A stretch of 64,000 bases of DNA from Alphaproteobacteria bacterium (lineage in GTDB: Bacteria; Pseudomonadota; Alphaproteobacteria; Rhizobiales; JAJFHR01). Shown in pieces: positions 26,244 to 35,214 of the stretch. Below the pieces are notes generated by a model that worked only from the letters and a program-made list of their open reading frames with translations, was not told the DNA's origin and did no database searches. Position numbers and translations under genes: made by a program. The stretch lies in NCBI GenBank assembly GCA_024278055.1, contig JAJRTY010000024.1, positions 1 to 64,000 of the forward strand, written 5' to 3'. How positions within the stretch are numbered: position 1 is the first letter of the stretch; each line of letters begins with the position of its first letter.

Positions 26244-27547
26244 TCGCGTCCAACGCCTAAAAAGCGCAATCGAACCGTTGCAAATGCTCCAATATCAAGG
26301 AAGGGACGCGGCGGCATCCACTTTGCCGGCGCTGAAGCCAGACAATCACCAATCATTGAAGAGTTTTCACCGCTGGCGTATTCAGCCAGACAGGCACCAA
26401 AAGTTGTTCCCCGGCTTAAGCCTGATCCATTATAGACACCGGCCAGGTATATATTTTCGGCCTGCCGACCGAAAAAATTGGTGCCGTTGCGACTGATTCC
26501 CTCAACGCCCGACCAGGCATATTCGAAATTCACATGAGCCAGCTGTGGAAAACGCCGGTCAAAACTCACCCGATGCAACGCCTGACGCAGCTCCAGTTGC
26601 CGCCGGGACAATAACACCGCCCCGTTATATTCAGCCGTATTGCGGATACACAATCGATGATCCGTGGTCAGCCGCACCGTTGCCCCACCGCCATGAAGAG
26701 ATAACACCCCCCAGTCGCTTAAATCACCGAGGCAGGCCAATTCATCCGGACTCAAAACCCGCGTCAGGCTGCCTGACAATGTGCTGCCGATTATATAGCG
26801 CCGCAAAACCTCCAGTCTGCCAGCTTCATAGTTGGTTGCCAAAATGAGCCTGTCGGTTTTCACTTCGGCTTTCTCAAGTTGCAGACCAAGAGGTGAGCCT
26901 TTGTCAATCCTGAGTACCGCACTGTTTTCATGCAGGGCCACGTTAGCAGGCAGGTTATCGGCAAGCCCGCGCACCAGAGCCGCCGGTTGCAGCAACACCC
27001 CATTGGGCACATGAACACCACGCTGGTAAACCTGCGTGCCCAGGCGTTGTTTCAACGCTGCGCCATCCAGTGGTGAATGTGCAATTTCCATTGCTTCGAG
27101 ATAGCGAATGAATTCGGTGCATTCCTGCAAAGAGCGCTTATCGGCAGCTGTGTGGTAAAAACCTTCAGCCCGCCACTGGCACGCAATATCATGCGCATCC
27201 ACCTGAGCTTGCAACAGCTCAAGACCATTTTGATTAATGCGGTTTACCCGCGAATAATTTTTGATCTGTGTTTGTTTGAAGCCATCGGTGAAATGACTGA
27301 CGGCAACAGCAAAACCTGAGTTGCGTCCCGATGCACCCTGCCCGACCACCCGCGCTTCCAGCAACAATATTTCATCGTTGGGATGAAGCTCCGCCAGCCT
27401 GCGCGCACATGCCAACCCGGTAACTCCGGCACCGACAACAACCCAGGGGACGCGGTGGTTTGCGCGCAAGGGCGGCTGGCCCTCACGCCTGTCCATGAGT
27501 TCCGCCCAACCGTGATTATCCGTTTTAAAATCGCCGGGAATTGCCAT
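26237..27547 (-). CDS. FAD-dependent oxidoreductase (DAO family)
   Basis: 436 aa amino-acid-oxidase-like flavoprotein with dinucleotide motif VVVGAGVTGLACARRL, then GQGASGRNSGF and a C-terminal GVYNGSGLSRGT. Same family as the gamma-glutamylputrescine oxidase at 40441, so an amine substrate is plausible but unproven. The ATG at 27547 is chosen; an in-frame start at 27619 would lie in the palindromic repeat and add residues without homology. It overlaps the convergent soxT end by 7 bases. Confidence 0.75.
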   Translation of the reverse strand: MAIPGDFKTDNHGWAELMDRREGQPPLRANHRVPWVVVGAGVTGLACARRLAELHPNDEILLLEARVVGQGASGRNSGFAVAVSHFTDGFKQTQIKNYSRVNRINQNGLELLQAQVDAHDIACQWRAEGFYHTAADKRSLQECTEFIRYLEAMEIAHSPLDGAALKQRLGTQVYQRGVHVPNGVLLQPAALVRGLADNLPANVALHENSAVLRIDKGSPLGLQLEKAEVKTDRLILATNYEAGRLEVLRRYIIGSTLSGSLTRVLSPDELACLGDLSDWGVLSLHGGGATVRLTTDHRLCIRNTAEYNGAVLLSRRQLELRQALHRVSFDRRFPQLAHVNFEYAWSGVEGISRNGTNFFGRQAENIYLAGVYNGSGLSRGTTFGACLAEYASGENSSMIGDCLASAPAKWMPPRPFLDIGAFATVRLRFLGVGRDQ

Positions 27548-27599
27548 GGGACCGATACTCACTTTAAATGCCGGGCAGAAGAATTTCCAGGCCACTTCT

Positions 27600-27660
27600 C
27601 TCTCCCCCGACCCAACCACCCATTAACGGTACCCTGAGGGATGGTTGGGTCGGGGGAGAG
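27600..27660. repeat. Palindromic repeat, second copy of the 14.2-kb element
   Basis: Arms 27600-27618 and 27642-27660 are exact reverse complements (19 bp), with outer GCCAC/GTGGC pairing beyond a small mismatch. The core CTCCCCCG-A-CCCAACCACCC matches copy 1 except for A in place of T, and the opposite arm has the compensating T. The spacer again contains GGTACC. Located between two minus-strand genes. Confidence 0.88.
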
Positions 27661-27712
27661 GGGTGGCATGGGAAGCCGTCAAATTAAAGAAACAGTATCG
27701 CCTATGTCGTGA

Positions 27713-28666
27713 TTATTCAAACTCCATCTGCTCGAACACTCGTCCGGCATTACGTTTTGCCAGTTCTTTAAAAGTATCAAGACGGGCATAGGGAGACTGA
27801 TCAATTTCATAGGCGTCCTGAAGTGTGCCGCCATCTTCAATCAGCTTACCAATTTTCTTTCGCAGATATAGCAGGTAATCGAGTGTATAGCGCCGCACCT
27901 GGGCCATGTTCGTTGGATGGCCATGGCCGGGAATAACGTAAAGTGCGCCCAGCGCTTCAAAATTCTTCCAGCTTTCAATCCAGTCCACCACAATCGTATC
28001 TTCAAAAATCGGCAGCATACGTTCATGAAAGGACATATCACCGGAAATCACCAACCTTTGTTTGGGCAACCACACCGAAATATCACCGGGAGAATGAGCA
28101 GGCCCGAGCCATCTGACTTCGATGGTAAAATCACCCATGGTGATGACCTCGATGTCTGTCATGGTCTCTGTCGGACCCTGAACGAACGTGCCTTCGGCTT
28201 TTTCCTTATTGAGTTTTTTCATGCGATCAAGACTGTCGTAGCCAGATTTTTCAAATTCTGCCGCAGCGTCTTCGTGGGCGAGAATGGGTACGCCAAGCTT
28301 GAACCAGTATGAATTGCCCAGCATTGCATGGCCCTGGCCATTTTCATTGATGACCAATTTAACCGGTTGGTCCGTGATCTTTTTAATTTCGTCATGCAGG
28401 GCTTTTGCCAGCAGGAAACTGGCACTGCCATTAATAACAATGACACCATCACCGGTAACGATAAACGACAGGTTATTGTTGTGGCCGGAATTATCATAGC
28501 CTGGAGGAGCAGTAGCACCGATAGCTGAAAACACGCCGGGAATAACCTCAACCGGTTTGGAGTACAGCAGGGATTGCGGGTATTGATCGCGAATTGACTG
28601 ACTGGCTGTGGCATCCGGCAAAGCTGCAACCATCATCAAACCAAATAAAAGATAAAAATACTTCAT
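27713..28666 (-). CDS. Exported metallo-beta-lactamase-fold protein with altered metal motif
   Basis: 317 aa with a signal peptide (residues 1-22, ends DATAS). The fold is recognisable from IVTGDGVIVING, GPAHSPGDISVWL, VISGDMSFHER and VIPGHGHPT. The usual HxHxDH metal motif is replaced by NENGQGH (residues 107-113), losing several zinc ligands, although the later His and Asp are kept. It resembles the MBL proteins linked to quinoprotein and Sox systems. Divergent from the next MBL gene with a SoxR-like box between them. Confidence 0.75.
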   Translation of the reverse strand: MKYFYLLFGLMMVAALPDATASQSIRDQYPQSLLYSKPVEVIPGVFSAIGATAPPGYDNSGHNNNLSFIVTGDGVIVINGSASFLLAKALHDEIKKITDQPVKLVINENGQGHAMLGNSYWFKLGVPILAHEDAAAEFEKSGYDSLDRMKKLNKEKAEGTFVQGPTETMTDIEVITMGDFTIEVRWLGPAHSPGDISVWLPKQRLVISGDMSFHERMLPIFEDTIVVDWIESWKNFEALGALYVIPGHGHPTNMAQVRRYTLDYLLYLRKKIGKLIEDGGTLQDAYEIDQSPYARLDTFKELAKRNAGRVFEQMEFE

Positions 28667-28709
28667 TTATAAAATCCCCTTTCGCCTATTGAGAAAATAT
28701 CATATAATA

Positions 28710-28721
28710 AAATTCGAATAT
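28710..28721. promoter_or_regulatory. SoxR-like box between divergent MBL genes
   Basis: AAATTCGAATAT differs from the ATATTCGAATAT of soxC by one base. It lies in the 91-base gap between the two divergent metallo-beta-lactamase-fold genes, 37 bases from the downstream start. It extends the putative SoxR regulon to this pair. Confidence 0.5.
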
Positions 28722-28757
28722 GTTAAAGTGATATGTTTCCTGGGAGGGATTTAGACG

Positions 28758-29753
28758 ATGAGTGCATCCGCTTTTCAAATTAATCGCCGTCGTTTTCTGG
28801 CCGGCTCGGCGGCCGCAACTGCTGGCACTTTCATGGTGGCGGGCATCGATACCGGCCCGGCGCTGGCCAAATCCGGCCTCACCGAACAGGCATCAGGTTA
28901 TTATCGTTTCAATATCGGTAATTTTAAGTGCGCTTCCCTGAGCGATGGTACACTCAGCCTGCCGGCGCAGTTTCTGGCCCGCGATTTGCCGAAAGAAAAA
29001 CTCGAGGCCTTTTTAAAGCAATATTATCTGCCGACAGATACCAACACCTCCCAAACCAATCTCACTTTGATTGATACCGGCGAAAAACTTGTGCTGTTTG
29101 ATGTTGGCTCAGGGCCAAACTTTCAGGACAGTGCCGGTAAATTGTCGGACCTTCTGGAAACAGTCGGCATCTCACCTGAAGATATTGATGCGGTGGTTAT
29201 TACCCATGCCCATCCCGATCATGTATGGGGGTTGATTGACGAGTTTGAAGAAGCACCACGTTTTCCAAACGCACATTATTACATCAATGCGGTGGAGTAT
29301 GATTTCTGGAATTCTGAAGACATTCTGACCAAATTGCCCCAGCAACTTCATTCCTTTGCCCTTGGTGCCCAGCGCAACCTCAAGCCGGTCACCGAGCGCA
29401 TGACCTTCATTAAACCGGGCGAGGAATTCATCGCCGGTTTTCAGGCTGTGGACAGCTCTGGCCACACGCCCGGACATATGTCGTATCTGGTAACCTCCAA
29501 CAATGAAACCCTGCTGGTGACCGGTGACGCCCTTACTCATTTCGTCGTATCGCTCCAGCACCCGCAATGGCAGCCGGCAACCGATATGGATGGGGACATG
29601 GCTGTTACCAATCGCCGGAAGCTCACAGACATGGCCGCAACAGAACGCTTGAGAGTTATCGGCTATCATTTTCCCTTCCCCGGCGTGGGGAATATTAGCC
29701 GCGAACATGACACCTATCGCTGGATACCGGACGCCTGGAACTGGGGCCTATAG
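28758..29753 (+). CDS. Tat-exported metallo-beta-lactamase-fold hydrolase
   Basis: 331 aa. The twin-arginine signal is NRRRFLAGS (residues 9-17), cleaved probably near PALAKS. The metal motif THAHPDH in VVITHAHPDHVWG is intact; further ligands are SSGHTPGHMSY and VTGDALTH. A periplasmic zinc or iron hydrolase; a sulfur role is suggested only by position and the shared box. GGGAGG site upstream. Its end overlaps the convergent GntR gene by 6 bases. Confidence 0.8.
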   Translation: MSASAFQINRRRFLAGSAAATAGTFMVAGIDTGPALAKSGLTEQASGYYRFNIGNFKCASLSDGTLSLPAQFLARDLPKEKLEAFLKQYYLPTDTNTSQTNLTLIDTGEKLVLFDVGSGPNFQDSAGKLSDLLETVGISPEDIDAVVITHAHPDHVWGLIDEFEEAPRFPNAHYYINAVEYDFWNSEDILTKLPQQLHSFALGAQRNLKPVTERMTFIKPGEEFIAGFQAVDSSGHTPGHMSYLVTSNNETLLVTGDALTHFVVSLQHPQWQPATDMDGDMAVTNRRKLTDMAATERLRVIGYHFPFPGVGNISREHDTYRWIPDAWNWGL

Positions 29754-30476
29754 GGCCGGGTGTTTTTCCAATGCTTTTGAATTTCCGGGCCTGAGAATTT
29801 TATCCAGAGCATCATTGTCGAGCCAGCCGACACCGTCGTGAATATCAGCGTGAATAGCCTGTAGCAGACCATCAGAATCGCGATCACGCAAAGCAGCAAT
29901 AATCTCCTTGTGGCGGTCAACACCATAAAAGCTCCCCACATGGCGCAGGGCTATGCGCATGAACGGGCCCAGTTGCAGCCAGATGCTCTCAATCACCGGC
30001 ATCGAAAGCTGGTCACAGTTCGAGCGGTAGATGTGGCCATGAAACAGCTGGTTCTGGATAATCAGGGTGATTGCATCCTGCGCTTCAACCGCCTCATCCA
30101 TAATTGTATCAATCTCCACAAGCCGGTCGATGATATTATCGGAAATATACGGCAGGGCGCGTTCAGCCGCATGGATTTCTATCGCGCACCTTAGAGAGAC
30201 AAGTTCATGGAAACGCCTCGCCGTCATGGGCGGCACAACAATCCGGCGGTTTTCCAGAACACACAGCGCATTTTGCGAACTTAGTCGACGTAATGCCTCG
30301 CGAACCGGTGTCGGGCTGATTGCCATCGCTGCGGCCAGCCCGCGAATGGTCACCGGCACACCGGGCGCAATACTGCCCACCATCAGCGCATGGCGCAGCC
30401 GCACATAAGCATATTCCTGTATGGTCATTTTTCCCGATTTTTTTATCTCGGGTAAATTAAGAGGAGGGTTAGCCAT
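29748..30476 (-). CDS. GntR-family regulator (FadR/FCD type)
   Basis: 242 aa. N-terminal winged helix (about residues 17-85, with MAISPTPVREALRRLSSQNAL) and a C-terminal all-helical FCD ligand domain with His residues (FHGHIY). Divergent from the putrescine utilisation cluster, so it probably represses it in response to a polyamine or intermediate. The start at 30476 leaves the usual short leader; a start further upstream would cross the palindrome at 30555. Confidence 0.8.
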   Translation of the reverse strand: MANPPLNLPEIKKSGKMTIQEYAYVRLRHALMVGSIAPGVPVTIRGLAAAMAISPTPVREALRRLSSQNALCVLENRRIVVPPMTARRFHELVSLRCAIEIHAAERALPYISDNIIDRLVEIDTIMDEAVEAQDAITLIIQNQLFHGHIYRSNCDQLSMPVIESIWLQLGPFMRIALRHVGSFYGVDRHKEIIAALRDRDSDGLLQAIHADIHDGVGWLDNDALDKILRPGNSKALEKHPAL

Positions 30477-30554
30477 TTCAAAGTTCCAGTCAGACTTCTT
30501 TCCCGGTAACAATAACCGGTTGACATCAAGATGAATAGTGATAACTTTTATAGT

Positions 30555-30568
30555 AATGTGATCACATT
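30555..30568. promoter_or_regulatory. Palindromic operator between gntR and puuA-like gene
   Basis: AATGTGATCACATT is a perfect 14-bp palindrome 18 bases before the puuA-like start. It suits an FCD-GntR dimer; a CRP-type site is the alternative because it contains TGTGA-N0-TCACA without the usual 6-base spacer. Confidence 0.55.
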
Positions 30569-30586
30569 TTTTCTGGCGGACACATA

Positions 30587-31948
30587 ATGTTGCAAGCTTC
30601 ACCAACCGAACAGATGCTGGATTGGCTGTCTGCACGACCCGCCATTGAAAATCTGCGTGCCGGTGTCTGCGACTTTAACGGCATTATGCGTGGCAAGCTC
30701 ATACCGGCAAATCAGGCCAAAAAAGCCTTAAACGGCGGCTTGCGCATTCCGTTATCGACCACAAGCGTCGACATCTGGGGCAATGACATCGCCGGTTCAT
30801 CGCTGGTCTACGAAAGCGGCGATGGTGATGGTATTCTGCAATGGACAGGCCGCAACATCCTGGCCATGGAATGGCTGGCGCAGCCAACCGGGCTCATACC
30901 CTTGTGGCTAACTGACGAAAATGGCGCACCTTTCCTGGCCGACCCGCGTCAGGCGCTTGCGCATGTACTGGCAAAATACAGCGCATTTGGTTTAAGGCCT
31001 GTGGTTGCCACCGAGTTGGAATTTTATCTGCTGGCCCCTGATGAGACCCGGCCAACCCCGCCTAAATCACCTGCAACCGGCAAAGTGTGCAATGCCAATG
31101 CTGTGCTTTCAATTGATGAGATTGACCACTTTGACGGTTTTTTCAATGATGTTTACGCCTTGTGTGCGCAACAGGGGATCCCCGCCGATACGGCAATCGC
31201 TGAAGGTGGTGCCGGTCAATTCGAGATAAATTTCGCCCATTGCGATGAGGCCTTGCGTGCGGCTGACGATGCTGTGTTGTTCAAGCGCATTGTCAAAGGC
31301 GTTGCCCGCAAACATGGTATTGTTGCATCCTTCATGGCCAAGCCCTATGCCGAGCGCTCCGGCAATGGCTTTCACGTTCACTTTTCCCTGCTGGATAAAG
31401 CTGGCGAAAACGTCTTTGATGATGGCAGCGATGCAGGCTCAAAAACCATGCAATACGCAGTGGCTGGCCTGCTAGCGGCAATGGATGAATCAACACTTCT
31501 TTTCGCCCCGCACCTCAATTCCTATCGCCGCCTGCAACCCAATACCCATGCCCCAAGCGCTATTAGCTGGGGTTATGAAAACCGCAATGCCGCCATTAGA
31601 ATTCCCGGTGGACCGACCGCTGCACGACGCATTGAACACCGGGTTTCAGGTGCCGATGCCAACCCTTATCTGGTGTTGGCAGCCATTTTAGGCGCAGCCC
31701 TAGCCGGCATGGAAGCAGCACAAATGCCTGTCGATCCTATCGTTGGGGAGGCATCTTCACCCGGCCTCACACATTTGCCCGATAACTGGCGTAACGCAAT
31801 TGACAGTTTCGAATGCGCAAAAATTCTGCCGTCATTCTTGTCTCCAATGTTTCGAGACCTTTTTGCATCCTGCAAACGCCAGGAGGAAAGAACATTTGCC
31901 AGCCGGATAACCGACTTTGAATACAGCACCTATCTTGAGACCACATAA
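30587..31948 (+). CDS. Glutamine synthetase-family ligase (gamma-glutamylputrescine synthetase-like, copy 1)
   Basis: 453 aa GS-fold ATP-dependent ligase, expected to glutamylate putrescine. Metal and ATP motifs: ATELEFYL, EGGAGQFEINF, GNGFHVHFSL, and NRNAAIRIPGG. First gene of the cluster, followed by the periplasmic binding protein after 24 bases. A second copy is at 37660. Assignment to putrescine comes from context. Confidence 0.82.
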   Translation: MLQASPTEQMLDWLSARPAIENLRAGVCDFNGIMRGKLIPANQAKKALNGGLRIPLSTTSVDIWGNDIAGSSLVYESGDGDGILQWTGRNILAMEWLAQPTGLIPLWLTDENGAPFLADPRQALAHVLAKYSAFGLRPVVATELEFYLLAPDETRPTPPKSPATGKVCNANAVLSIDEIDHFDGFFNDVYALCAQQGIPADTAIAEGGAGQFEINFAHCDEALRAADDAVLFKRIVKGVARKHGIVASFMAKPYAERSGNGFHVHFSLLDKAGENVFDDGSDAGSKTMQYAVAGLLAAMDESTLLFAPHLNSYRRLQPNTHAPSAISWGYENRNAAIRIPGGPTAARRIEHRVSGADANPYLVLAAILGAALAGMEAAQMPVDPIVGEASSPGLTHLPDNWRNAIDSFECAKILPSFLSPMFRDLFASCKRQEERTFASRITDFEYSTYLETT

Positions 31949-31972
31949 GTTTATTAAAAGGGAGGAAACCAA

Positions 31973-33061
31973 ATGAAGAAAATACTATCGCTTGCGGTCC
32001 TTGCCGCATTGAGTATAACACCGGCACTTGCCGGTGGAAAAACACTCAATATCTATAACTGGTCAGATTATATTGCCGAAGACACCATCAAGAAATTTGA
32101 AGAAAAAACCGGCATTAAAGTCACCTATGACGTTTATGACTCAAACGAAGTACTCGAAGCCAAAATGCTGGCGGGCAGTTCCGGTTATGATGTTGTGGTT
32201 CCCACATCCGATTTTTTACAGCGCCAGATTGCCGCTGGTGTTTATGCCAAGCTCGATAAATCGAAACTGCCAAACCTGAAAAACATGGATCCCGACCTGA
32301 TGAAGGCTTTGGGAAATTTTGACCCCGGCAATGAATACGCCGTCATCTATATGTGGGGCACCACAGGAATTGGTTACAATACCAAAGCAGTTGCCAAACG
32401 TCTTGGCGACAATGCGCCAACAGATTCATGGGCGTTAGTGTTTGACCCTGCCAACGCCGCCAAGCTACAGGACTGCGGCATATCTTTGCTTGATGCACCC
32501 ACCGAAATTATTCCCGCCGCGATGAATTATCTCGGACTTGATACGCGCTCGACCAAAAAAGAGGACTTTGAAAAGGGTGCCGCGCTGCTGGCAAAAATTC
32601 GTCCCTTTGTGCGCTATTTTCATTCCTCACAATATATTTCCGACCTCGCCAATGGTGACATCTGTGTATCGGTTGGCTGGTCCGGCGATGTGTTCCAGGC
32701 CCGCGATCGCGCGGATGAAGCCAAAAAAGGCGTTGAGATCGGCTACTCCATTCCCAAGGAAGGCGCATTGCAATGGTTTGACACTCTCGCCATTCCGGTT
32801 GATTCCAAGCACAAGGATGAAGCTCTGGCTTTCATCAACTTTGTCATGGATGCCCAGATCACCGCCGATATCACCAATTATGTCTGGTATGCAAATGGCA
32901 ATTCTGCCTCCATGCCCATGGTCGAACAAGATATCAAGGATGATCCCGGCATCTTCCCGCCTGATGATGTCAAGGCAAAACTATGGGGTGCCAAAGTCTA
33001 TAAAAAGCGCACTGACCGTGTCATCACCCGGCTTTGGACCAAAGTAAAAACCGGCAAGTAA
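31973..33061 (+). CDS. potF: Putrescine-binding periplasmic protein PotF
   Basis: 362 aa with signal peptide (residues 1-20, ends PALAG). Typical PotD/PotF start: LNIYNWSDYIAEDTIKKFEE, and YDVVVPTSDFLQRQ. Mid-region residues VSVGWSGDV and DTLAIP are conserved in polyamine binders. GGAGG ribosome site. Delivers polyamine to PotGHI. A strong hairpin follows the gene. Confidence 0.9.
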   Translation: MKKILSLAVLAALSITPALAGGKTLNIYNWSDYIAEDTIKKFEEKTGIKVTYDVYDSNEVLEAKMLAGSSGYDVVVPTSDFLQRQIAAGVYAKLDKSKLPNLKNMDPDLMKALGNFDPGNEYAVIYMWGTTGIGYNTKAVAKRLGDNAPTDSWALVFDPANAAKLQDCGISLLDAPTEIIPAAMNYLGLDTRSTKKEDFEKGAALLAKIRPFVRYFHSSQYISDLANGDICVSVGWSGDVFQARDRADEAKKGVEIGYSIPKEGALQWFDTLAIPVDSKHKDEALAFINFVMDAQITADITNYVWYANGNSASMPMVEQDIKDDPGIFPPDDVKAKLWGAKVYKKRTDRVITRLWTKVKTGK

Positions 33062-33081
33062 ACCTGTTCACAATCAGCTGA

Positions 33082-33111
33082 CCGCCATATCTGCCTGTGC
33101 AGATGTGGCGG
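33082..33111 (+). repeat. Intercistronic hairpin between potF and potG
   Basis: CCGCCATATCTGC pairs with GCAGATGTGGCGG (13 pairs including one G-U) around a CTGT loop. There is no T-run, so it probably protects the 3' end of the potF message and lets the binding protein be made in excess over the membrane parts, as known for other ABC operons. Confidence 0.65.
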
Positions 33112-33139
33112 CAACGGCTGGCTTGATGAGGGCGTCCAC

Positions 33140-34282
33140 ATGCAAAATCAACAACAAGGTGCAATCACCCCCAAACCCTGGCTGGATCCGAATCAGCAGC
33201 CTTTCATTCGGATTTCCAATCTGACTAAAAAATTTGGTGATTTCACTGCCGTCGACAATGTTTCGCTCGATATTTATCGTCAGGAATTATTCTGCCTGCT
33301 TGGCGGATCCGGCTGTGGCAAATCAACCCTGCTGCGCATGCTGGCTGGATTTGAAACGCCCACCGGCGGACGGATTGAAATTGACGGCCAGGATGTCGCC
33401 GATGTGCCTCCCTATGACCGCCCGACCAACATGATGTTTCAATCCTACGCCCTGTTTCCGCATATGACGGTGGAAAAAAATGTAGCCTATGGATTGATGC
33501 GCGATGGCGTGGCGAAATCAGAAGCTAATGATCGCGTCAATGAAATGCTCAAACTGGTGCAACTGGATGGTTTTGCCACCCGCAAACCCGACCAGCTTTC
33601 CGGCGGCCAACGCCAGCGTGTCGCACTTGCACGCTCATTAATCAAACAACCAAAACTGCTGCTGCTGGATGAGCCTTTGGGTGCGCTGGACAAAAAGCTG
33701 CGCGAGGAAACACAATTTGAGCTGGTCAATATTCAGTAAAGCCTGGGGGTCACCTTCATAGTCGTTACCCACGACCAGGAAGAAGCCATGACCCTGTCAA
33801 CGCGCATCGGCGTTATGGATGCAGGGGAAATCGTTCAGGTCGGCGAACCCCATGACATATACGAGTTTCCGCAGTCGCGCTTTGTCGCCGATTTTATCGG
33901 CTCGGTAAATATGTTTGAAGGCCGCGTGGTCGATGATGCCGAGAATTATGTGCGCATTCACTGCCAACAGGCTGATTGCGATATTCACGTTGCCCATGGT
34001 GTCAGTTGCACCGAAAACCAGAGATTATGGTTTGCCATTCGCCCGGAAAAAATGACCCTGTCGCGTGAAAAACCAGAAGGCATTTACAATTTTGTCGAAG
34101 GCAGGGTCGACGAAATTGCCTACATGGGCAACCTCTCGGTATTTCGTATCAAACTTGACAGCGGCATTATAGTCCGTGTGACAAAATCAAATCTATCACG
34201 CCGCGATGAAGACAATATCAGCTGGGACGAAACTGTCTTTGTCTCCTGGGAAGATACCGCCGGCGTGGTGTTGATGCAATGA
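33140..34282 (+). pseudogene. potG: Putrescine ABC transporter ATPase PotG with in-frame stop
   Basis: Walker A GGSGCGKST, signature LSGGQRQR and Walker [13 protein letters not shown] are all present before a TAA at 33737-33739 (codon 200). The same frame continues with [18 protein letters not shown], where the H-loop lies, and the C-terminal regulatory domain ([18 protein letters not shown]) to 34282, overlapping potH by ATGA. In the family this position is usually Glu or similar, and GAA-to-TAA is one substitution. If real, uptake is broken unless the stop is read through; otherwise a sequence error. Confidence 0.82.
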
Positions 34283-35214
34283 ACGCAACAACCCTCATAA
34301 CCGGCGCAGCACGCCTTTTGGGCCGAATGGGTTTTCGCGCCCGCTCTTTGGTTATAGCCGTGCCGTTCTGGTGGTTGTTCGTGTTTTTTCTCATCCCCTT
34401 TGCGGTTGTCGCCAAAATCTCGTTTTCCGAAGCAATCATCGCCCGACCGCCTTATTCGCCGTTATACACCTGGACCGAGGACGGCGTGCTGCAACTCAAA
34501 CTGTTTTTTTCAAACTATGGATATCTGCTTGAAGACACGCTTTATGTTTCCGCCTACTGGTCATCGATCAAAGTTGCGTTTTTCTCAACCGTCATTGCTT
34601 TGCTTGTCGCCTACCCCATGGCATACTACATCGCCCGCACCTCCGAGCGTCGGCGCAATGTGTTGTTGATGCTGATAATCCTGCCGTTCTGGACATCGTT
34701 CCTGTTGCGGGTCTATGCCTGGATCGGCATTTTAAAAACCAACGGCATTATCAATAATATTCTGATGTCACTCGGCATCACGTCTGAGCCGATTATTATG
34801 ATGCAGACAAATTTCGCCGTCTATGTCGGCATTGTCTACACCTACCTGCCGTTTATGATATTGCCGCTTTTTACCAATCTGGTGAAGCTCGACCCCTCGC
34901 TACTCGAAGCCTCCGCCGATCTTGGTGCGCGCCCGATAACGACTTTTTTCAAGATCACCCTGCCATTGTCAGTTCCAGGCATTATCGCCGGCTCAATGCT
35001 GGTGTTTATCCCGGTGATCGGTGAATTCGTCATCCCGGCACTTTTGGGCGGCCCCGACACGTTGATGATCGGCAAAGTCCTGTGGAATGAGTTTTTCTCC
35101 AACCGCGACTGGCCGGTAGCCTCAGCCGTTGCCGTCGTCATGCTGGTGTTGCTGGTAATTCCGATCATGTTGTTGCGCAATGCCCAGAACGCCAGCGCGG
35201 GAGCAGCATCATGA
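34279..35214 (+). CDS. potH: Putrescine ABC transporter permease PotH
   Basis: 311 aa with six predicted membrane segments. The EAA loop ([22 protein letters not shown], read in parts) docks on the ATPase. The N-terminal hydrophobic anchor starts near residue 25. ATGA overlap with potG and potI indicates coupled translation. Confidence 0.9.
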   Translation: MNATTLITGAARLLGRMGFRARSLVIAVPFWWLFVFFLIPFAVVAKISFSEAIIARPPYSPLYTWTEDGVLQLKLFFSNYGYLLEDTLYVSAYWSSIKVAFFSTVIALLVAYPMAYYIARTSERRRNVLLMLIILPFWTSFLLRVYAWIGILKTNGIINNILMSLGITSEPIIMMQTNFAVYVGIVYTYLPFMILPLFTNLVKLDPSLLEASADLGARPITTFFKITLPLSVPGIIAGSMLVFIPVIGEFVIPALLGGPDTLMIGKVLWNEFFSNRDWPVASAVAVVMLVLLVIPIMLLRNAQNASAGAAS

